This document shows, piece by piece, positions 7,399 through 15,153 of a stretch of 19,221 bases of DNA (positions are counted from its first letter, which is position 1; the number at the start of each line of letters is the position of its first letter). The DNA comes from JBBTCX01 sp038043045 (lineage in GTDB: Bacteria > Planctomycetota > Phycisphaerae > UBA1845), in the NCBI GenBank assembly GCA_038043045.1, contig JBBTCX010000324.1, forward strand, positions 1 to 19,221, given 5' to 3'. The notes under the pieces are model-generated. The model was not told where the DNA came from. It was given only the letters and a program-made list of their open reading frames with translations, and ran no database searches. A program made the translations under genes and the position numbers.

Positions 7399-8199
7399 TT
7401 ATTCCCCTCGAAACTGCGGCGGACGCTTTTCCAAAAACGCCGTGACGCCTTCACGGTGATCGCGGGTCTTTCCCGCCGTGGTCTGGAGCATGGCTTCGAA
7501 GTCGAGTTGCGTGGTGAGATCGGCGGACCATGCGGCGTTGAGCGCACGCTTCGTAAGCGCCAAACCGCGCGGCGGAAGCGAGGCCAGTTTTTTCGCCAAA
7601 GCGGTCGTCGTGGTTAATAGCTGAGCGTCGGGAACCACCTGATTCACCAAACCCATTTGAAACGCTTCGGCGGCGGGAAGTTTCCGTCCGGTCATGGTCA
7701 ATTCCGCCGCACGCGCGATTCCAACCAATCGAGGCAAGAAAAACGTGCTTCCACAATCCGGTACGAGTCCGACGTGAATAAAGGCTTGCACAAAGCTCGC
7801 GGATTCAGCGGCAATCCGAAGATCGCCGGCCAACGCCAAGCTCGCACCTGCACCGGCCGCAACACCGTTCACCGAAGCAATCACGGGTTTTTCCATCGTT
7901 CTAAGTTTGGCAATGATCGGGTTGTAGCCGTTTCGAAGACGATCGCCCAATTCAATGGGTTCATCGCCCTTGTATCGATGGGCGACTTCGGCGAGGTCTT
8001 GTCCGCTGCAAAAGGCACGGCCAGCGCCGGTGATGACGACACAACGAACGGCGGCATCCTTCTCCGCATCACGAACGGCTTTGCTAAGTTCCGAGATCAT
8101 GGCCTCATTGAATGCATTGAGTACATCCGGGCGATTTAACGTAATCGTGCGAACGCCTCCGTCGTCTTGAACAAGAATGGCGGTTGGATTTTCAGGCAT
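7399..8199 (-). CDS. Crotonase-family enoyl-CoA isomerase, PaaG-like
   Basis: The protein has 266 residues and AAGGA seven bases before the ATG. The crotonase fold is clear: T-L-N-R-P-D-V-L-N-A-F (20-30), G-A-G-R-A-F-C-S-G-Q-D-L (58-69, CoA-binding loop), N-G-V-A-A-G-A-G-A-S-L (111-121) and G-L-V-P-D-C-G-S-T (144-152). The two Glu residues of enoyl-CoA hydratases are replaced (Ser120 and Phe140), whereas Asp148 matches the catalytic Asp of PaaG and related isomerases. The C-terminal R-E-G-V-T-A-F-L-E-K-R-P-P-Q-F also matches PaaG. A ring-epoxide or delta3-delta2 enoyl-CoA isomerase is therefore more likely than a hydratase. The true substrate cannot be read from the sequence; no other phenylacetate genes are in the window. 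It sits between the hydratase (39 bases upstream) and transketolase (24 bases downstream). Confidence 0.88.
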   Translation of the reverse strand: MPENPTAILVQDDGGVRTITLNRPDVLNAFNEAMISELSKAVRDAEKDAAVRCVVITGAGRAFCSGQDLAEVAHRYKGDEPIELGDRLRNGYNPIIAKLRTMEKPVIASVNGVAAGAGASLALAGDLRIAAESASFVQAFIHVGLVPDCGSTFFLPRLVGIARAAELTMTGRKLPAAEAFQMGLVNQVVPDAQLLTTTTALAKKLASLPPRGLALTKRALNAAWSADLTTQLDFEAMLQTTAGKTRDHREGVTAFLEKRPPQFRGE

Positions 8200-8238
8200 A
8201 CGGAATCCTTTTTTGATTGTTTTAGAAAGAACGCGCGA

Positions 8239-9009
8239 TCAACGGCCCTTAAAACCCGGTTTACGTTTTTCCTGGAACGCGCGCATCCCCTCACGCTGAT
8301 CCTCCGTGGCAAAGAGCGTGTAAAACAGTTTTCGTTCGTATTCCAAACCTTCGGTGAGAGGAAGTTCATCCGCTTTCAGCACGGCCTCTTTGGCCAAACG
8401 AAGGGCCATGAGCGGTCGTTTGGCGATCTCACGGGCGAGTCGAATGGCTTCGTTCAAGTACTCCTCTTTGGAGACCACCCTAGTGACAAGTCCGGCGTTG
8501 AGAGCCTCTTGGGCGGTGAGGAATCGGGCATTGAGCACCATTTCCATTGCACGAAACTTTCCGATCGCTCGGGTAAGCCTCTGCGTCCCTCCTGCTCCAG
8601 GCATGACCCCAATGTTGATCTCCGGTTGGCCAAAGACGGCCGATTCCGACGCGACGATCATGTCGCAATGCATGGCCAGTTCGCATCCACCGCCCAAAGC
8701 ATAACCGCTCACCGCCGCGATCAACGGTTTTCGAATCTGTTTGATCCGCATCCAACGGGCAAACTGATTCCGCTCGTACATGTCCACGACCGACGCCTCG
8801 GCCATGTCGCCGATGTCCGCTCCGGCCGCAAAAGCTTTTTCACTACCGGCGATGACTATAACATAGATTTGCGGATCGAGATCGAAAGCTTCCAATCGAT
8901 CCACCAGGGATTTCATCATTTCGAGGGAAAGGGCATTGAGAACCTCCGGTCGGTTCAATTGGAGAATAGCGACCTTTCCATCGGTGCGTGTCAAAACCAT
9001 TTCGGCCAT
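8239..9009 (-). CDS. Enoyl-CoA hydratase (crotonase)
   Basis: This enzyme adds water to trans-2-enoyl-CoA in fatty-acid or aromatic-acid beta-oxidation. The 256 residues match the family length. Key motifs are intact: L-Q-L-N-R-P-E-V-L-N-A-L (16-27), A-F-A-A-G-A-D-I (59-66, oxyanion and CoA loop), G-G-G-C-E-L-A-M-H-C-D (106-116) with catalytic Glu110, and F-G-Q-P-E-I-N-I-G-V-M-P-G-A-G-G-T (126-142) with catalytic Glu130. The C-terminus R-E-G-M-R-A-F-Q-E-K-R-K-P-G-F is typical. AGG lies five bases before the ATG at 9009. It is the first gene of the leftward operon. Together with the PaaG-like gene, a short acyl-CoA breakdown segment is plausible, but dehydrogenase, thiolase and ligase genes are absent here, so the substrate remains open. 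It could also act in general fatty-acid beta-oxidation. Confidence 0.94.
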   Translation of the reverse strand: MAEMVLTRTDGKVAILQLNRPEVLNALSLEMMKSLVDRLEAFDLDPQIYVIVIAGSEKAFAAGADIGDMAEASVVDMYERNQFARWMRIKQIRKPLIAAVSGYALGGGCELAMHCDMIVASESAVFGQPEINIGVMPGAGGTQRLTRAIGKFRAMEMVLNARFLTAQEALNAGLVTRVVSKEEYLNEAIRLAREIAKRPLMALRLAKEAVLKADELPLTEGLEYERKLFYTLFATEDQREGMRAFQEKRKPGFKGR

Positions 9010-9362
9010 TGAAGCCTATTGTTACCGGACGAATTGGAATTGCAACGCAAACGGAGCCGCTTTCTTCGGTCGAAATGAAGGTGCAAACACGGGATATACC
9101 CCTGTGTATAAGACAAGGAGCGGCCCGGAGTAACATTCCCTGAGCAAGGATTGTGCGTAACATTGCGGTGGTCGATAACTTGAATAGGTGTTTTTCCGAT
9201 TTTGCCGGGTTTTCGAAGGTCCACGACTGAGGTACTATAGAGGTCTGGCGNNNNNNNNNNAACGCCATAATGCACCGAAACCCGGTTGGATGACAGCGTC
9301 GGGCCATGACCCGTGGAAGAGTTGACGTTTGGACGGACACAAGGACTGAGGGAGATCTTCGT
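9010..9362. other. Divergent intergenic region, interrupted by the assembly gap
   Basis: This region must hold the promoters of the leftward crotonase operon and the rightward small exported-protein gene. I see an imperfect inverted repeat at about 9087-9109 (ACACGGG, then CCC and TGTGT) around ATATA, and a direct repeat GTAACATT at 9130-9137 and 9157-9164 (start to start 27 bases). Either could be a regulator site. No confident -35/-10 pair, tRNA or small-RNA fold is visible. The gap (9251-9260) prevents a reliable reading of the right-hand promoter. Confidence 0.35.
9251..9260. other. Assembly gap (ten Ns)
   Basis: Ten consecutive Ns mark a scaffold join. The true length of missing sequence is unknown, so the neighbourhood of the genes on either side is not guaranteed to be contiguous. 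Confidence 0.99.
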
Positions 9363-9830
9363 ATGAATCGTCGGGTTCGTTTGATGGGGGTGGCGGCGCT
9401 TGGTTTATCCGCCGTGGTCTTGACCGCGTCACTTCGTGCGGGTCCGGAGCGAAGCAAGACGGCGACGGCGCCTCGGGAAGTGAATCTGGTTGGGAAGATC
9501 ACCGACCTGCACAGCTACATGACCGCCAAACCTGGAACAGCGGCCAGCGCCAAGGTGGCGCAGCAGGCCATTCGATCGGGTGTTCCTGCCGTGATAGAGA
9601 CGGAAGACGGCATCGTCCTTGTCGGCCAAGGCGAAAAGGGTCCGATGCGAACGCTGCTTCCTTTTGCTGGACGCGATGCGGAATTGAAGGGAAGACTCTA
9701 CGAAAAAGACGGCTTGCGGTACATCGATATCGTGACGGCCAGTCGCCCGCAACGTCCGGATGAAGAGGGCGAAGGAGAGCACGGTGCGGAAGAAGAGGGC
9801 GACGACCCGGATGCCCCACCCGACGAGTAG
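9363..9830 (+). CDS. Small exported protein with acidic tail, unknown function
   Basis: The protein has 155 residues from the ATG at 9363, which has GAGGGAG eight bases upstream; an in-frame ATG at 9306 lacks such a site and would bury the signal peptide. Residues 1-26 (M-N-R-R-V-R-L-M-G-V, hydrophobic core, S-L-R-A-G) form a signal peptide. The core, about 40-127, reads V-G-K-I-T-D-L-H-S-Y-M, then G-V-P-A-V-I-E-T-E-D-G-I-V-L-V and A-E-L-K-G-R-L-Y-E-K-D-G-L-R-Y-I-D-I, a layout that recalls small beta-barrel proteins whose usual form has Cys residues in the first segment. No Cys is present here. Residues 128-155 are almost entirely Glu, Asp, Gly and Pro, a flexible acidic tail that could bind cations or basic partners. 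The assembly gap is about 100 bases upstream. Confidence 0.72.
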   Translation: MNRRVRLMGVAALGLSAVVLTASLRAGPERSKTATAPREVNLVGKITDLHSYMTAKPGTAASAKVAQQAIRSGVPAVIETEDGIVLVGQGEKGPMRTLLPFAGRDAELKGRLYEKDGLRYIDIVTASRPQRPDEEGEGEHGAEEEGDDPDAPPDE

Positions 9831-10014
9831 GACTCGTAGGATATAACATTCGATAGAATGCGTTTTGGGGGCATGAGCGCTTCCGGCTGTGGGCCACTGC
9901 TCAAGAGCTGTGGTTCTGCAACAGAATTCGGACCGGCACAATCCTGTTCCCCAAGAAGATAGAAAATGCCGACGACGTCAGACACGATTGACGATCAAGG
10001 GCCCCACGGCACGA

Positions 10015-10602
10015 ATGACGACTGTGAACGCCATATTGGCCATTGATCCTCAATGGCTTCCCGTATTTATATTCGTTGCTCGTATTACAGACGTCTCTCT
10101 CGGCACCGTTCGCTTGATTTGCGTTACCCGGGGGCAGCGTCTGGTCGCGGTCGTCCTGGGCTTTTTTGAAGTGCTCATTTGGGTGACCGCGGTTTCGAGT
10201 GTCTTGTCTCACCTAGACCGATGGATCAATATCCTGTCTTATGCGGCGGGGTTTGCGGCAGGCAGCGCTCTGGGAATGCGCATCGAGCAAAGCCTTGCCC
10301 TTGGGGTACAAATGGTCACGCTCTTGTCTCGCGGAGAAGCTCACGCGGTTGCGGCTCGACTTCGTTACGCCGAGATGGTCGTGACCACGTTCGAAGGAAG
10401 CGGACGCGAGGGTCCAGTGGCCATCTGCTTCGTTGTGGTTCCCAGACGACAGACCCCGCTCGTCATCCGCATGGCCCGCGAAGTTGACCCCAACGTGGTG
10501 GTCACCGTGGAAGATGTTCGAGACACCACCGCCAAGCAACCCGGTTTACAAAGCGCGAAACTTCCGACCGCGTTGCTCAAGTGGCCGGGGCTTCGGCGAT
10601 AA
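10015..10602 (+). CDS. UPF0316/DUF2179 membrane protein
   Basis: The protein has 195 residues from the ATG at 10015; an upstream in-frame ATG at 9889 would add a polar, non-homologous-looking leader. The ribosome-binding site is weak for either start. Three N-terminal membrane segments (about 14-36, 41-62 and 70-90) carry the family features I-F-V-A-R-I-T-D-V-S-L-G-T-V-R and L-G-F-F-E-V-L-I-W-V-T-A-V. A soluble C-terminal part (about 97-170) follows, corresponding to the DUF2179 domain: L-S-R-G-E-A-H, V-T-T-F-E-G-S-G-R-E-G-P and V-V-V-P-R-R-Q. Function is unknown. Twenty-four bases separate it from the TerC-family gene, so the two are likely cotranscribed. Confidence 0.85.
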   Translation: MTTVNAILAIDPQWLPVFIFVARITDVSLGTVRLICVTRGQRLVAVVLGFFEVLIWVTAVSSVLSHLDRWINILSYAAGFAAGSALGMRIEQSLALGVQMVTLLSRGEAHAVAARLRYAEMVVTTFEGSGREGPVAICFVVVPRRQTPLVIRMAREVDPNVVVTVEDVRDTTAKQPGLQSAKLPTALLKWPGLRR

Positions 10603-10626
10603 CTCTCCAAAAAGTGATGTAACCAA

Positions 10627-11604
10627 ATGTCGACGATCTGGCTTTGGATTGGCTTCCTGGTTTTTGTGATGATCATGCTTGCGCTGGACCTCGGCCTCTT
10701 TCACCGCGAAGACAGGGTGATTCGGTCCCGAGAGGCGTTGGTTTGGACCGGTTTTTGCGCTATTCTTTCGCTTCTTTTCTGTGGCGTCACGTACTATATC
10801 TACGATCACAACATCCTCGACATTGCGACATCCTACGGACAACAACTCACCGGCAAGCAAGCGGCGTTGCAATTCCTCACCGGGTGGTTGATCGAACAGT
10901 CCCTCAGCCTCGACAACGTTCTCGTCATCGCCCTGATCTTCACGTACTTTCGCGTTCCCCAGGAATATCAACACCGTGTTCTCTTCTGGGGGATCTTGGG
11001 CGCATTGGTGATGCGAGGGGTGATGATTTTGGCCGGTACGGTCTTGATTCACCGATTCTCCTGGATCACCTATGTCTTCGGCGGCCTCCTCTTCCTCACC
11101 GCCGTCAAACTTCTCCTCACCAGCGACGACCACATTGAACCCGACAGGAATTGGCTTGTCCGCATTGCCCGACGAATCTATCCGGTAAGCTCAGACTACC
11201 ACGGACACGACTTCTTCGCCCGAGTCAACGGGAAAAGAGCAATGACCCCCCTGTTCCTCGTCCTTCTGGTCGTGGAAAGCACCGACGTCTTGTTCGCCGT
11301 TGACTCCATTCCGGCCATCTTCGCCGTAACCACCGACCCGTTTCTCGTCTTCACCTCCAATGTATTTGCGATCCTTGCCCTGCGATCGCTGTACTTCGCA
11401 CTTGCCGGGGTCATGGACCGGTTTCGCTTTATCAAAACAAGCCTCGTTTTCGTTCTCGCATTCGTCGGAGTAAAAATGCTCCTCGCTCATGCTTACCCCG
11501 GCGCGATTCCAACCGGTCTCTCTCTCGCCATCGTCGCAGGTATTTTGGGCGTCGGCGTCGCTGCATCGCTCCTCGCCAAACCCCATGACGGAAAGGCGTC
11601 GTAA
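10627..11604 (+). CDS. TerC/Alx-family integral membrane protein
   Basis: TerC-family proteins are inner-membrane proteins; several members, such as E. coli Alx and B. subtilis MeeF/MeeY, are linked to manganese export or to metal loading of exported proteins. The 325 residues have about eight to nine membrane segments. The hallmark motifs are present: Q-S-L-S-L-D-N-V-L-V (91-100) and V-E-S-T-D-V-L-F-A-V-D-S-I-P-A (216-230), with membrane-embedded acidic residues Asp96, Glu217, Asp220 and Asp226. The W-L-I-E-Q-S segment just upstream is also typical. Length fits the long Alx-like subgroup. A metal-sensing leader of the yybP-ykoY type was looked for upstream and not found, though the gene is preceded by only 24 bases. 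It sits between the DUF2179 gene and the PGPGW gene, probably in one transcript. Confidence 0.93.
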   Translation: MSTIWLWIGFLVFVMIMLALDLGLFHREDRVIRSREALVWTGFCAILSLLFCGVTYYIYDHNILDIATSYGQQLTGKQAALQFLTGWLIEQSLSLDNVLVIALIFTYFRVPQEYQHRVLFWGILGALVMRGVMILAGTVLIHRFSWITYVFGGLLFLTAVKLLLTSDDHIEPDRNWLVRIARRIYPVSSDYHGHDFFARVNGKRAMTPLFLVLLVVESTDVLFAVDSIPAIFAVTTDPFLVFTSNVFAILALRSLYFALAGVMDRFRFIKTSLVFVLAFVGVKMLLAHAYPGAIPTGLSLAIVAGILGVGVAASLLAKPHDGKAS

Positions 11605-11610
11605 CCACCC

Positions 11611-11934
11611 ATGCCCACTGATTTCACGGATATGGCTCAGTTCACGTGGAAATATGTTCGCCGCATCACCATTCTCATCGTCGGAACAGCGGTGTTGTTG
11701 ATTGGGATCGCCCTCATTGTGTTGCCCGGACCGGCCATCATCGTGATCCCCGCCGGACTGGCGATCCTTGGAACGGAGTTCGTGTGGGCCAAGTGGTTCC
11801 TGAACCGCATCAAAAAACGCGCTATCGCCTTACGCAACGCCATCACCGGTTCCAAAACTGAAGGAGTGCCGCCGCCGACTTTCAATCTTTCGGTTGAGCG
11901 TCCTGAACCAAAACAAACGACCACCGCGCAATGA
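11611..11934 (+). CDS. PGPGW-family transmembrane protein
   Basis: The protein has 107 residues. Two closely spaced membrane segments (about 18-38 and 41-57) flank L-I-V-L-P-G-P-A-I-I-V-I-P-A-G-L-A-I-L-G-T-E-F, which is the PGPGW-family core with W in the following W-A-K-W segment. A basic stretch N-R-I-K-K-R-A follows, and the rest (about 78-107) is a Pro/Thr-rich tail. The family is of unknown function. The start is only six bases after the TerC-family stop, so translation is probably coupled; no clear ribosome-binding site precedes it. Its stop is six bases from the stop of the large convergent gene. Confidence 0.85.
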   Translation: MPTDFTDMAQFTWKYVRRITILIVGTAVLLIGIALIVLPGPAIIVIPAGLAILGTEFVWAKWFLNRIKKRAIALRNAITGSKTEGVPPPTFNLSVERPEPKQTTTAQ

Positions 11935-11940
11935 TATGTA

Positions 11941-14900
11941 CTACGGGCAAATCCCCGGATTGCTCGGTCGCGGCGTTAATACCCACGGGGTTAGATCTCC
12001 TGCACCATTGAGCACGTTCATCAGCGCGACAACGTCCAGCACGCCAAATCCCCCGTTCTGATCGATGTCCGTGCTGTAACGCCCCCAAGGCGGAGACGCC
12101 GGCGAGCTCAAAAAATTCAAGAGCGCCAACACATCCCCTTGATCGGTGATGCCATCGCCGTCGGTGTTGCCCGGGTGAGCAATGAAGCTACCCGTCACCG
12201 CACCAGAGGGCCCATAGCTCAGAGTCGTTACCGCTCCGGGTGTAATGGGTCTCTGGAGGCGAACCGTATGCGTGCAATCCCCGTGATTCATCACCGACCC
12301 GATCGCATTCGCGGGCAACCCGCCGGTCTGCGTCTCGCACAGGCTGAAACAATTCGCCGACGCACCTACTGGTGCTTTAACAAAGAACGTATCAATTCCC
12401 GCGGGACTTCCATCGAGCCTCCTAGGTGACCTGGCATCCACCACTTCGTCGGGCGGTTCAACAAAGTCGACCAGTCCCACCGGACACGCCAATTGGCCCG
12501 ACTCGCAGGTAATCTCCAGACATCCTCCCCCGGATTCCGCGGCCCCACCCACTCTCAACAAATAATTTGAACCCAACGCAACATTCGCCTCCAACAGCGA
12601 CGTGGAATCCTCGCAACCGCTCGAGTCATCATCGTAGGCCAGCAACCGACTGTTGGTGACAGGACATGTCACTCCGGAATACAAAGCCAACCGCGTATCG
12701 AACACCGCTGCCCCACAGGTGCTCACCCGCAATCGTCCCGTGCAGGAGGCCGTATATCGGTACCAAGTATCCCGATCGATATTGGTGCTGCCACCCTCTT
12801 GGCATCCGGTCGGAATCGCCGGTCCATCGGTCGTCGCCGTGACCGTGCTAAACAACGAGGTTCCGTTCGATAGGGTCGCCGCACTCGCACATACGTTGTT
12901 GATCGTGCACGACGACGTAGTTACCGAAATCCGATACGGCCCCACCGACCCCGACTCACTCAGCACCGGGTAATAGTAAATATTCGCCGGAAGACAGAAC
13001 CATTTCATGGTCACGTTGCCGTCCGCGCACAAGTTGCAAAAAGCGGCCTCGGTTGAGTAATCCGAGCAGGGGCAACCGATCGCCAGATTCAACCAGGCAT
13101 TTTCAAAGGGCGGCGTCGTTCCGCAGAATTCTAAGGTGACATCCGACATTTGCGTCACCCGAAAAGCGGCCCACGTTTGATTCCCGGGAAACAGCAGCGG
13201 ACAATCATTGCTGGAAAACGTATTGTCTCCCAAGTAGATATGCGGCAAGGTTTCTATAGGAACTTCGTCGCATTGATCCCCGACCGCCGCGGGTTGGCAC
13301 GATACAGTCAAGGTCCCCGTACCGGATTCCGTCTCCGACAAAATGGTGAACCCACCCACCCGCAGCTTGTAACAGGTTCCCTCCGTCACCCGCGCATGGA
13401 TTTCTGAGGTAAAGTCACATCCCACCGCGTCATCGTTGCAAGCCACGAGCTGACCATTGTTCGCCGGACAGTCGCAACCTTCATACAGCGCCATCCGCGT
13501 GTCAAAATCCGCGTCATTGCACGCGCTGATCGACACCACGCCCGTGCATTCCGCCGTGTAATCGTACCACACGTCATTGCCCATCCGCACGCCGAATCCC
13601 TCGTCGCAAATTTCGGGCAACGGCAATCCATCCGTGTTGGCGCTCAAAGTGGTGAAATCCGTGGTTCCCGTGGCAAGCGGCAAAGCCTCGGCACATTGGT
13701 TGTTGGGAGGCGACGTCGAGCAGCTCACCCGCAATTGATAATCCCCGGTTTGAGCTTGAAAACCGGCCACGCGAAGAAAGTACGTCGAGCCCATGCTGAC
13801 AAGAAATCGGACTTCGGAGTTGAGCGTATTGGGCTCCGCACAGCCGTCGTCGTTGCAAGTCAATTCAACGCCGCCACAACTTGAGAACACCGACAATGTC
13901 GTATCCAGATCGCTGCCACACGTACTAACCGTGGCCGTCCCCGTGCAATCCGCCGTCCAGCAATGCCAAATGTCGGCGACACCGCCGCACGGACTGATTT
14001 GGGTTCCCGTGGCCCCATCGGTAGTGCCAAAGTATGGCACATTGGTTTGGACGGGGATGCAACCGATGCACTCCTCACCGCTTCCCCCGCCGCAAACCTG
14101 ACAAGTATTCTGAGCTTCAGCGGCACACGCTTCCGTCCAGTCCGACATGCAGCAACTGGGTTGCGCAGAACAAATCGCGTCGCAACATTCCGGCGTGGAA
14201 CATCCGCCGCCCAGGTGAGCGCTGCAACAATCCGCTTGTGAAGTCGAACAAGCCGGATGGTCCGCCGTGCAGGTGAGTCGCATCTTTCCAATGCCCGTCC
14301 CTGTCTGAAAAGCGCCCACCCGAATCTTGTACCCCTGATCCCGCACCACTCGCGTGGTTAATTTGGAAGCCAACGGCGCCGGAGCCGGAAAGGGGCCACA
14401 ACCATCGTCATCGCACGCCAGGGGATTCCCCGCCGGAGGACAACCCGTTCCAACATAAACCGCCACTTTCGAATCAAAGCCTCCTTGGTCTCGTGGCAGC
14501 GTATCACACATATCCACTTCAAGGGTGCCCGTACAAGTCGCCACGTAATCAAACCAGATATCTTGATTCAGTTGGTCATCAAGGAATTCAAACATGCACG
14601 AGGGTTCTGCCGGACCATCGGTCGACGCATCCAGGTTTTCCAGATCGATGAGCACCCCGTCCAATATCGGAAGCGCGTTACCACAAAGATCATTGGCCGG
14701 GATACCGGCAGTTTGACCAAGACCATTTGGGCTGGACCCGATGATCGGAATTTCGTCGTTGAGCTTGATTGGGGCCAATGAAGAAACGCCCTTAGTCGCA
14801 GTCCAGGCTTTCTTGGCTATGGAAATGGTGCGCGCCGGCCCAACACTTATTGGTTCAGTTTCACGAATTGCGGATCGTGTCGGGTCGGTACTTGTGTCAT

Positions 14901-14985
14901 CCGCTAACCCCTGTCGCTCAAGCCCAAGCGTGCACATTACCGAAAGCATCACCCCAATGTAGCGCCGGCAATCTTGGTTTCTCAT
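11941..14985 (-). CDS. Large secreted repeat protein with Cys-rich module and dockerin-like tail
   Basis: The protein has 1014 residues. An N-terminal signal peptide (about 1-28, ending G-L-A-D-D) is followed by a low-complexity linker. Five related domains follow at about 98-241, 310-423, 428-563, 569-693 and 696-827. Typical copies share N-x-x-C-A-x-A, D-x-W-Y/F-D-Y-x-A-x-C-T-G, an F-D-T/S-R/K-x-A-L/V-Y core, A-C-N/D-D-D and a closing Y-K/L-L/I-R-V-G-G/A-F. The fourth is degenerate. The pattern resembles the jelly-roll domains often called pre-peptidase C-terminal-like, but these are Cys-rich. Residues 245-309 are a Cys-rich module with C-C-S-A-H-L-G-G-G-C and P-E-C-C-D-A-I-C, a type I know from planctomycete secreted proteins. 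Residues 938-995 are dockerin-like, with T-D-G-D-G-I-T-D-Q-G-D-V-L-A-L-L-N-F-L and D-I-D-Q-N-G-G-F-G-V-L-D-V-V-A-L-M-N. Ca binding and disulfides are expected outside the cell. No catalytic motif is visible. Confidence 0.88.
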   Translation of the reverse strand: MRNQDCRRYIGVMLSVMCTLGLERQGLADDTSTDPTRSAIRETEPISVGPARTISIAKKAWTATKGVSSLAPIKLNDEIPIIGSSPNGLGQTAGIPANDLCGNALPILDGVLIDLENLDASTDGPAEPSCMFEFLDDQLNQDIWFDYVATCTGTLEVDMCDTLPRDQGGFDSKVAVYVGTGCPPAGNPLACDDDGCGPFPAPAPLASKLTTRVVRDQGYKIRVGAFQTGTGIGKMRLTCTADHPACSTSQADCCSAHLGGGCSTPECCDAICSAQPSCCMSDWTEACAAEAQNTCQVCGGGSGEECIGCIPVQTNVPYFGTTDGATGTQISPCGGVADIWHCWTADCTGTATVSTCGSDLDTTLSVFSSCGGVELTCNDDGCAEPNTLNSEVRFLVSMGSTYFLRVAGFQAQTGDYQLRVSCSTSPPNNQCAEALPLATGTTDFTTLSANTDGLPLPEICDEGFGVRMGNDVWYDYTAECTGVVSISACNDADFDTRMALYEGCDCPANNGQLVACNDDAVGCDFTSEIHARVTEGTCYKLRVGGFTILSETESGTGTLTVSCQPAAVGDQCDEVPIETLPHIYLGDNTFSSNDCPLLFPGNQTWAAFRVTQMSDVTLEFCGTTPPFENAWLNLAIGCPCSDYSTEAAFCNLCADGNVTMKWFCLPANIYYYPVLSESGSVGPYRISVTTSSCTINNVCASAATLSNGTSLFSTVTATTDGPAIPTGCQEGGSTNIDRDTWYRYTASCTGRLRVSTCGAAVFDTRLALYSGVTCPVTNSRLLAYDDDSSGCEDSTSLLEANVALGSNYLLRVGGAAESGGGCLEITCESGQLACPVGLVDFVEPPDEVVDARSPRRLDGSPAGIDTFFVKAPVGASANCFSLCETQTGGLPANAIGSVMNHGDCTHTVRLQRPITPGAVTTLSYGPSGAVTGSFIAHPGNTDGDGITDQGDVLALLNFLSSPASPPWGRYSTDIDQNGGFGVLDVVALMNVLNGAGDLTPWVLTPRPSNPGICP

Positions 14986-15153
14986 GGCTCTATTCTCGAT
15001 TCTCCTTCATCACCGTCGCGTAGACTGCGATGATCGACCCCCTTTTCGAAACGTCCCCATTATATTCTCGCACCGAATAGGACGCGTTCCAGTCCGTCCA
15101 AAAAAAAGAGGCTCATAAGAGCCTCTTCAAAGTTCAAGGTACACGAATGAGAG
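14986..15153. promoter_or_regulatory. Upstream region of the large repeat-protein gene
   Basis: This stretch lies between the stop of the P-domain PEP-CTERM gene and the start of the leftward 1014-residue gene. It holds the intrinsic terminator described separately (15099-15127), so the large gene probably needs its own promoter between 14986 and about 15098. I see no strong consensus boxes there. Confidence 0.3.
15099..15127 (-). terminator. Rho-independent terminator of the P-domain PEP-CTERM gene
   Basis: On the minus strand, AAGAGGCTC (15127-15119), loop TTAT and GAGCCTCTT (15114-15106) form a perfect nine-base stem. It is followed at once by further Ts (minus strand 15105-15099), so the T run including the end of the stem is long. 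It starts 27 bases after the stop of the leftward gene at 15154. The plus strand has an A run before the hairpin and no T run after it, so it works in one direction. Confidence 0.9.

Noticed and set aside
7399..9009. Crotonase pair as part of a complete phenylacetate pathway
   Set aside because: No ligase, epoxidase, dehydrogenase or thiolase gene is present in the window, so the pathway cannot be claimed.
8167..9012. Rightward frame of 281 codons antisense to the enoyl-CoA hydratase gene
   Set aside because: The hydratase frame has intact catalytic motifs; the opposite frame has no recognisable motif.
9831..10014. Possible yybP-ykoY manganese riboswitch upstream of the TerC-containing set
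   Set aside because: I compared the region with the remembered consensus and did not find the conserved core segments.
11935..11940. Bidirectional terminator between the convergent PGPGW and repeat-protein genes
   Set aside because: Only six bases separate the stops and no hairpin with a T run is visible around them.
12030..14700. Tandem DNA repeats in the large repeat-protein gene as a CRISPR or satellite array
   Set aside because: The similarity is at the protein level in units over 100 residues long; there are no short identical DNA repeats with spacers.
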